Below are positions 57,723 through 64,000 of a DNA stretch of 64,000 bases, one piece after another. Both the position numbers and the translations under genes were made by a program. The stretch's first letter is position 1. Every line of letters begins with the position of its first letter. The notes below the pieces were generated by a model, which saw only the letters and a list, made by a program, of their open reading frames with translations, did no database searches and was not told where the DNA came from. Origin of the DNA: Urophycis tenuis (lineage: Eukaryota > Chordata > Actinopteri > Gadiformes > Phycidae); the NCBI GenBank assembly GCA_036785325.1, contig JAXIVH010000028.1, positions 4,938,946-5,002,945 on the forward strand, given 5' to 3'.

Positions 57723-58056
57723 GGAAGGAAAATCTAAGCTTTCCAACGGCGTATGGCTAGACTATATTGACTCATGGGTCGTTGAAATACTAAGCTAATT
57801 AATTTGTGTTCTGTAAGGAAAGATTAATGTTAATTGAAGCGTTGAAGGTTTTTTTTTAGCTGCTGGGTAGACTTCAGTCAACCTGACGCAGTTTTGTCTG
57901 TGAGCAACCAAATTGATCAGAGATGGGCTCATTTTAAGCGGGAAAATCTAAGCTTTCCAACGACGTATGGCATGACTATATTTGCCCACGGGTCGTCGAA
58001 ATAAAAAGCTGATTCATGTGTGTTCTGTTGGCTGTGGAAAGAAAATAGCACACAAG
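57723..58056. repeat. S11: satellite, about 1.6 monomers
   Basis: Duplicate of S8 at +9911. Confidence 0.95.
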
Positions 58057-58214
58057 TCCTACCAAGTCAACTTTATTGTCAGTGATAAACATTAATAAAT
58101 AAACAGTATGGACATTGTATAAACAGTTGTATAAAAAGTGTAAACAGTATGAACAGTGTTCTTATAAAAGATATCAATATCAATACTGATCACGTGTGTA
58201 TTTTATATTTCCAG
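58057..58214. repeat. B9 left part (intron-like)
   Basis: Duplicate of the B7 left part. Confidence 0.6.
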
Positions 58215-58718
58215 ATTATTTGTTGATGAGCCAGAGCCTGTGACTCCCACCAACCGGCCCGTTCAGCCCACTGCGTTGTCGTCCTCCACCCGGCCGAAGC
58301 CTCCTGCGCCCACCCGCCTCCAGCCGAGGCCTCCTGCTGCATCAGCCTGTGGCCCGCCCGCCCCCTGTGTCGGCAGCACCCATACCGCTGGTCCTCCCCG
58401 CACAGCCACAGGCCCCCTCCGTCCTGCTTCGTGGGCCATCCTGCAGCTGTCTCTGCATTCATCGTGTGTCAAAACCATTCAAACTTGTATATGGTAACAT
58501 TTCAAAATGACACCAGCATAAATGAGGACCTTGCAATAGGTTGTGTGTTACAGGACCCCCCTGGCATACAGCTGTATGTCTCTGTGAAGGTGGTTGTGAA
58601 GAACTGCATCCGGCTGAACAAGTACAAGTGCCGACGAGGCAGCAACTCTCTCGAGGGGTTGCACGCCCACCTGGTTAACGCCATCCCTTCACAGCGATGT
58701 GGGATCATGCTGTTCCAA
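58215..58718 (+). pseudogene. B9: exon-like segment, CGA copy
   Basis: Duplicate of B7 at +9911, second frame open from 58431. Confidence 0.6.
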
Positions 58719-58728
58719 GTAAGTGATT

Positions 58729-58730
<2 letters not shown>

Positions 58731-58781
<51 letters not shown>

Positions 58782-58843
58782 GCGCGCGCATATATACACA
58801 CACACACACACACACATATATACACACACATATATATATATAC
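58731..58843. repeat. CA/TA microsatellite of B9
   Basis: Same length as in B7, notable for a microsatellite. Confidence 0.95.
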
Positions 58844-59039
58844 TTGAACATAGCTGACCCTTTTTTTCCCCCTTCTCAGGGATTATGCTCCCAGTTTTGA
58901 TCTCGGACGTCTGGTCACTTATAGCATATAATAATATTCTATTACTGTTAAGCCAACTATGAATAATAAAACAGGCCAAAACATGTGTCCTTTATCATAG
59001 CTACACGTATTACAAAAAAAACGCGTGAATTGAAAAGTT
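58844..59039 (+). other. B9 second acceptor and right part
   Basis: TTCTCAG|GG acceptor (AG ends at 58879), as in B7. Confidence 0.4.
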
Positions 59040-61178
59040 GAAGGTATGTTTTTAGCTGCTGGGTAGACTTCAGTCAACCTGACGCAGTTTTGTCTGTGAG
59101 CAACCAAATTGCTCGGGGATGGGCTCATTTTAAGCGGGGAAATCTAAGGTTCCCAACAGCGTATGGCAAGACTATATTGAGTCATGGGTCGTTGAAATAC
59201 TAAGCTAATTAATTTCTGTTCTTTATTGAAAGATTGATGTTAATTGAAACGTTGAAGGTATGTTTTTAGCTGCTGGGTAGACTTCAGTCAACCTGACGCA
59301 GTTTTGTCTGTGAGCAACCAGACTGCTCGCGGATGGGCTCATTTTAAGCGGGGAAATCTAAGCTTTCCAACGGCGTATGGCAAGACTATATTGACTCATT
59401 GGTCGTTGAAATACTAAGATAATTAATTTGTGTTCTGTAAGGAAAGATTGATGTTAATTGAAACGTTGAAGGTATGTTTTTAGCTGCTGGGTAGACTTCA
59501 CTCAACCTGACACAGTTTTGTCTGTGAGCAACCAAATTGCTCCGGGATGGGCTCATTATAAGCAGGGAAATCTAAGCTTTCCAACGGCGTATGGCAAGAC
59601 TATATTCACCAAAGGGCCGTTGAAATACTAAGCTAATTAATTTGTGTTCTGTAAGGAAAGATTGATGTTAATTGAAACGTTAAAGGTATGTTTTTAGCTG
59701 CTGGGTAGACTTCATTCAACCTGACGCAGTTTAGTCTGTGATCAACCAGACTGCTCGCGGATGGGCTCATTTTAAGCGGGGAAATCTAAGCTTTCCAACG
59801 GCGTATGGCAAGACTATATTGACTCATGGGTCGTTGAAATACTAAGCTAATTAATTTGTGTTCTGTAAGGAAAGATTGATGTTAATTGAAACGTTTAAGG
59901 TATGTTTTTAGCTGCTGGGTAGACTTCAGTCAACCTGACGCAGTTTAGTCTGTGATCAACCAGACTGCTGGCGGATGGGCTCATTTTAAGCGGGGAAATC
60001 TAAGCTTTCCAACAGCGTATGGAAAGACTATATTGACTCATGGCTCGTTGAAATACTAAGCTAATTAATTTGTGTTCTGTAAGGAAAGATTGATGTTAAT
60101 TGAAACGTTGAAGGTATGTTTTTAGCTGCTGGGTAGACTTCAGTCAACCTGACGCAGTTTAGTCTGTGAGCAACCAAATTGCTCGGGGATGGGCTCATTA
60201 TAAGCGGGGAAATCTAAGCTTTCCAACGGCGTATGGCAAGACTATATTCACCAAAGGGTCGTTGAAATACTAAGCTAATTAATTTGTGTTCTGTAAGGAA
60301 AGATTGATGTTAATTGAAACGTTAAAGGTATGTTTTTAGCTGCTCTGTAGACTTCATTCAACCTGACGCAGTTTAGTCTGTGATCAACCAGACTGCTCGG
60401 GGATGGGCTCATTTTAAGCGGGGAAATCTAAGCTTTCCAACGGCGTATGGCAAGACTATATTGACTCATGGGTCATTGAAATACTAAGCTAATTAATTTG
60501 TGTTCTGTAAGGAAAGATTGATGTTAATTGAAACGTTGAAGGTATGTTTTTAGCTGCTGGGTAGACTTCAGTCAACCTGACGCAGTTTAGTCTGTGATGA
60601 ACCAGACTGCTCGCGGATGGGCTCATTTTAATCGGGGAAATCTAAGCTTTCCAACGGCGTATGGCAAGACTATATTGACTCATGGGTCGTTGAAATACTA
60701 AGCTAATTAATTTGTGTTCTGTAAGGAAAGATTGATGTTAATTGAAACGTTGAAGGTATGTTTTTAGCTGCTGGGTAGACTTCAGTCAACCTGACGCAGT
60801 TTAGTCTGTGATCAACCAGACTGCTCGCGGATGGGCTCATTTTAAGCGGGGAAATCTAAGCTTTCCAACGGCATATGGCAAGACTATATTCACTAAAGGG
60901 TCGTTGAAATACTAAGCTAATTCTTTTGTGTTCTGTAAGGAAAGATTGATGTTAATTGAAACGTTGAAGGTATGTCTTTAGCTGCTGTGTAGACTTCAGT
61001 CAACCTGACGCAGATTTGTCTGTGAGCAACCAAATTGCTCGGAGATGGGCTTATTTTAAACGGGGAAATCTAAGCTTTCCAACAACGTATGGCATGACTA
61101 TATTTGCCCATGGGTCGTCGAAATAATAAGCTGATTCATGTGTGTTCTGTTGGCTGTGGAAAGAAAATAGCACACAAG
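59040..61178. repeat. S12: satellite array, 10 monomers
   Basis: Duplicate of S9. Confidence 0.95.
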
Positions 61179-61337
61179 TCATACCAAGTCACCTTTATTT
61201 TTCAGTGATAAACATTAATAAATAAACAGTATGGACATTGTATAAACAGTTGTATAAAAAGTGTAAACGGTATGAACAGTGTTCTTATAAAAGATATCAA
61301 TATCAATACTGATCACGTGTGTATTTTATATTTCCAG
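61179..61337. repeat. B10 left part (intron-like)
   Basis: Duplicate of the B8 left part. Confidence 0.6.
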
Positions 61338-61841
61338 GTTATTTGTTGATGAGCCAGAGCCTGTGACTCCCACCAACCGGCCCGTTCAGCCCACTGCGTT
61401 GTCGTCCTCCACCCGGCCGAAGCCTCCTGCCCCCACCCGCCTCCAGCCGAGGCCTCCTGCTGCGTCAGCCTGTGGCCCGCCCGCCCCCTGTGTCGGCAGC
61501 ACCCATACCGCTGGTCCTCCCCGCACAGCCACAGGCCCCCTCCGTCCTGCTTCGTGGGCCATCCTGCAGCTGTCTCTGCAGTCATCGTGTGTCAAAACCA
61601 TTCAAACTTGTATATGGTAACATTTCAAAATGACACCAGCATAAATGAGGACCTTGCAATAGGTTGTGTGTTACATGACCCCCCTGGCATACAGCTGTAT
61701 GTCTCTGTGAAGGTGGTTGTGAAGAACTGCATCCGGCTGAACAAGTACAAGTGCCGGTGAGGCAGCAACTCTCTCGAGGGGTTGCACGCCCACCTGGTTA
61801 ACGCCATCCCTTCACAGCGATGTGGGATAATGCCGTTCCAA
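61338..61841 (+). pseudogene. B10: exon-like segment, TGA copy
   Basis: Duplicate of B8. Confidence 0.6.
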
Positions 61842-61851
61842 GTAAGTGATT

Positions 61852-61853
<2 letters not shown>

Positions 61854-61896
<43 letters not shown>

Positions 61897-61948
61897 GCAT
61901 ATATACACACACACACACGCATATATACACACACATATATATATATAC
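61854..61948. repeat. CA/TA microsatellite of B10
   Basis: Same length as in B8. Confidence 0.95.
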
Positions 61949-62143
61949 TTAAACATAGCTGACCCTTTTTTTCCCCCTTCTCGGGGATTATGCTCCCAGT
62001 TTTGATCTCGGACGTCTGGTCACTTATAGCATATAATAATATTCTATTACTGTTAAGCCAACTATGAATAATAAAACAGGCCAAAACATGTGTCCTTTAT
62101 CATAGCTACACGTGTTACAAAAAAAACGCGTGCATTGAAAAGT
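61949..62143. repeat. B10 right part
   Basis: As in B8. Confidence 0.6.
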
Positions 62144-62684
62144 TGAAGGTATGTTTTTAGCTGCTGGGTAGACTTCAGTCAACCTGACGCAGTTTTGTCT
62201 GTGAGTAACCAAATTGCTCGGGGATGGGCTCATTTTAAGCGGGGAAATCTAAGGTTCCCAACGGCGTATGGCAAGACTATATTGAGTCATAGGTCGTTGA
62301 AATACTAAGCTAATTAATTTCTGTTCTTTATTGAAAGATTGATCTTAATTGAAACGTTGAAGGTATGTTTTTAGCTGCTGGGTAGACTTCAGTCAACCTG
62401 ACGCAGTTTTGTCTGTGAGCAAGCAGACTGCTCGCGGATGGGCTCATTTTAAGCGGGGAAATCTAAGCTTTCCAACGGCGTATGGCAAGACTATATTGAC
62501 TCATTGGTCGTTGAAATACTAAGCTAATTAATTTGTGATCTGTAAGGAAAGATTGATGTTAATTGAAACGTTGAAGGTATGTTTTTAGCTGCTGGGTAGA
62601 CTTCAGTCAACCTGACACAGTTTTGTCTCTGAGCAACCAAATTGCTTGGGGATGGGCTCATTATAAGCGGGGAAATCTAAGCTT
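62144..62684. repeat. S13: satellite, about 2.5 monomers
   Basis: Duplicate of S10, ending at the AAGCTT|GATATTGG join. Confidence 0.95.
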
Positions 62685-64000
62685 GATATTGGCGAGTGCA
62701 ACTGCCTTTGATCCCCTATTCAACAACCGAGTCGTTGGATGAGGTGGGGGGGGGGTCATCGAGATAACTCTAACGAACCTAACCGAGCCAGGGCCATCGA
62801 AAGAACGGGCTCTCTACACAACCCATTTATATTACCTTACCAACTGTTATTCACAAAACGACCACTAGATGGAGGCGATGGACCACCACTGAAGAATCAA
62901 AAGAAGGCAACCAGCCTTTAACACAAAGACTAAAAACTCACTCCAGCTGTGATCCTCTTTATCTAAATAAATAAATAAACAAAAATGAATAAATAAATAG
63001 ACTAAATAAATATACAAATATAAATAAATAAATTAAATATAGATTACCTTACCAACTATTGCAATTACCTATTATTATTATTATTACTTACCTATTAATG
63101 CAATTTCCCAACCTGGGAACAATAGAGTATTTCTATTTCTATTTCTATAACTCTTCTTCACAAAACGACCACTAGGTGGAGACGACGCACCACCAGCGAG
63201 GAATCAAAAGAGGAGGAACAACCTTGAATACAAAGATTAAAACCCACTCCAGCGGTGAGTCTCTCGATGTATTTATTTACTAAAAAAATATATATTAAAT
63301 ATATATACTCCTCCCATCTCTTCTCCCCTGTCTTCCCTCATGGAAATGAGGGAGTTGGGGGAGATAGAGTGTACTAGCCCGATCCGGCGGGGATGAGTTC
63401 AGTCCGTACAGACTGTCTCACCTTGACTCTACCTTCCTCAATCTCTAGCTCTAACTCTAACCCTAGGGATAACCTAAACCCCAACCCTAACCATAGGCCT
63501 AACCTTAGCCCTAACCCTAACTCAACCCTAACACTAACCCTTACCTTGGCCCTAATCTTAACACTAACCTCAACCCCTAACCTTAGCCTTAACACTAACC
63601 CTAACCCCTACTCTAACTCTAACCCTAACCCCTACTCTAACTCTAACCCTAAGCCTACCCTAACCTCCAACACTAACCCTACCCTAACTCTAACGCTAAC
63701 CCTAACTCTAACCTTTGCCCTAACTTTAGCCCTAACCCTAGCCTCAGCCATAACCCTAACCCTAACCTTAGCCCTAACCCTAACCTTAACCCTAACCCTA
63801 ACCTTGGCCCTAACCTTAACACTAACCTCAAACCTAACCTTAACCCTAACCTCAGCCATAACCCTAACCCTAACCTTAGCCCTAACCCTAATTCTAGCCC
63901 TAACCCTAATCTTAACCATAACCTTAACCCTAACCTTGGCCCTAACACTTAACCTAACCTTATCCATAACACTAACCCTAACCTCAACCCTAACCTTAAC
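62685..64000. repeat. C unit, long form, cut by the window edge
   Basis: Duplicate of 52774-54089. The telomere-like tract begins at about 63444 and runs off the end. Confidence 0.9.
63444..64000. repeat. Degenerate telomere-like tract, partial
   Basis: CCCTAA and variants to the window end. Confidence 0.95.

Overview
The window looks like animal chromosomal DNA, most likely from a ray-finned fish, out of a heterochromatic, subtelomere-like repeat region. The reasons are a PIF/Harbinger remnant with a typical GGGGCC terminus, a Ty3/Gypsy fragment with its LTR, an APE-type LINE of a kind common in fish, long CA microsatellites, and many kilobases of degenerate CCCTAA (TTAGGG) repeats. The species assignment is inference. 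There are no bacterial-type genes, operons, rRNA or tRNA genes that I can support. The only long intact protein-coding frame is the LINE endonuclease-reverse transcriptase.

Layout. Positions 1-2300 are single-copy here: a Harbinger remnant (to 915) inserted into the RNase H end of a Gypsy element, that element's LTR (from 1186), and a CCAAT-box-rich 33-bp repeat (about 2100-2240). From about 2300 to the right edge almost everything consists of three alternating modules. S is a 214-bp satellite monomer, in thirteen arrays of about 1.5 to 10.5 monomers. B is a module of about 0.97 kb carrying a 504-nt exon-like segment with good splice sites at both ends, then a CA/TA microsatellite and a second acceptor-like site (ten copies). 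C is a 2.07-3.01 kb unit holding 0.9-1.2 kb of degenerate telomere-like repeat plus a GC-rich block (twelve complete copies, one cut by the window edge, and three 81-bp stubs). The order is B1-S1-C(3)-S2-B2-S3-B3-S4-B4-S5-B5-S6-B6-S7-C(7)-S8-B7-S9-B8-S10-C(2)-S11-B9-S12-B10-S13-C(cut).

B3 is split inside its microsatellite by a LINE (about 18077-22398, minus strand) with an uninterrupted endonuclease/RT/C2H2 frame. The right part of the window is a very recent tandem duplication: 47812-57722 recurs from 57723 at a constant offset of 9,911 bp, with one base difference noticed by eye.

The modules do not form a pathway. What links them is shared amplification history: identical S-to-C and C-to-S junctions in separate places, C units with and without the same 0.70-kb deletion, and B copies that differ at the same diagnostic bases. 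The most unusual point is that a piece of a gene (exon, short CA-rich intron, possible next exon) has been amplified inside a satellite whose monomers each carry a consensus splice donor, interleaved with telomere-like blocks.
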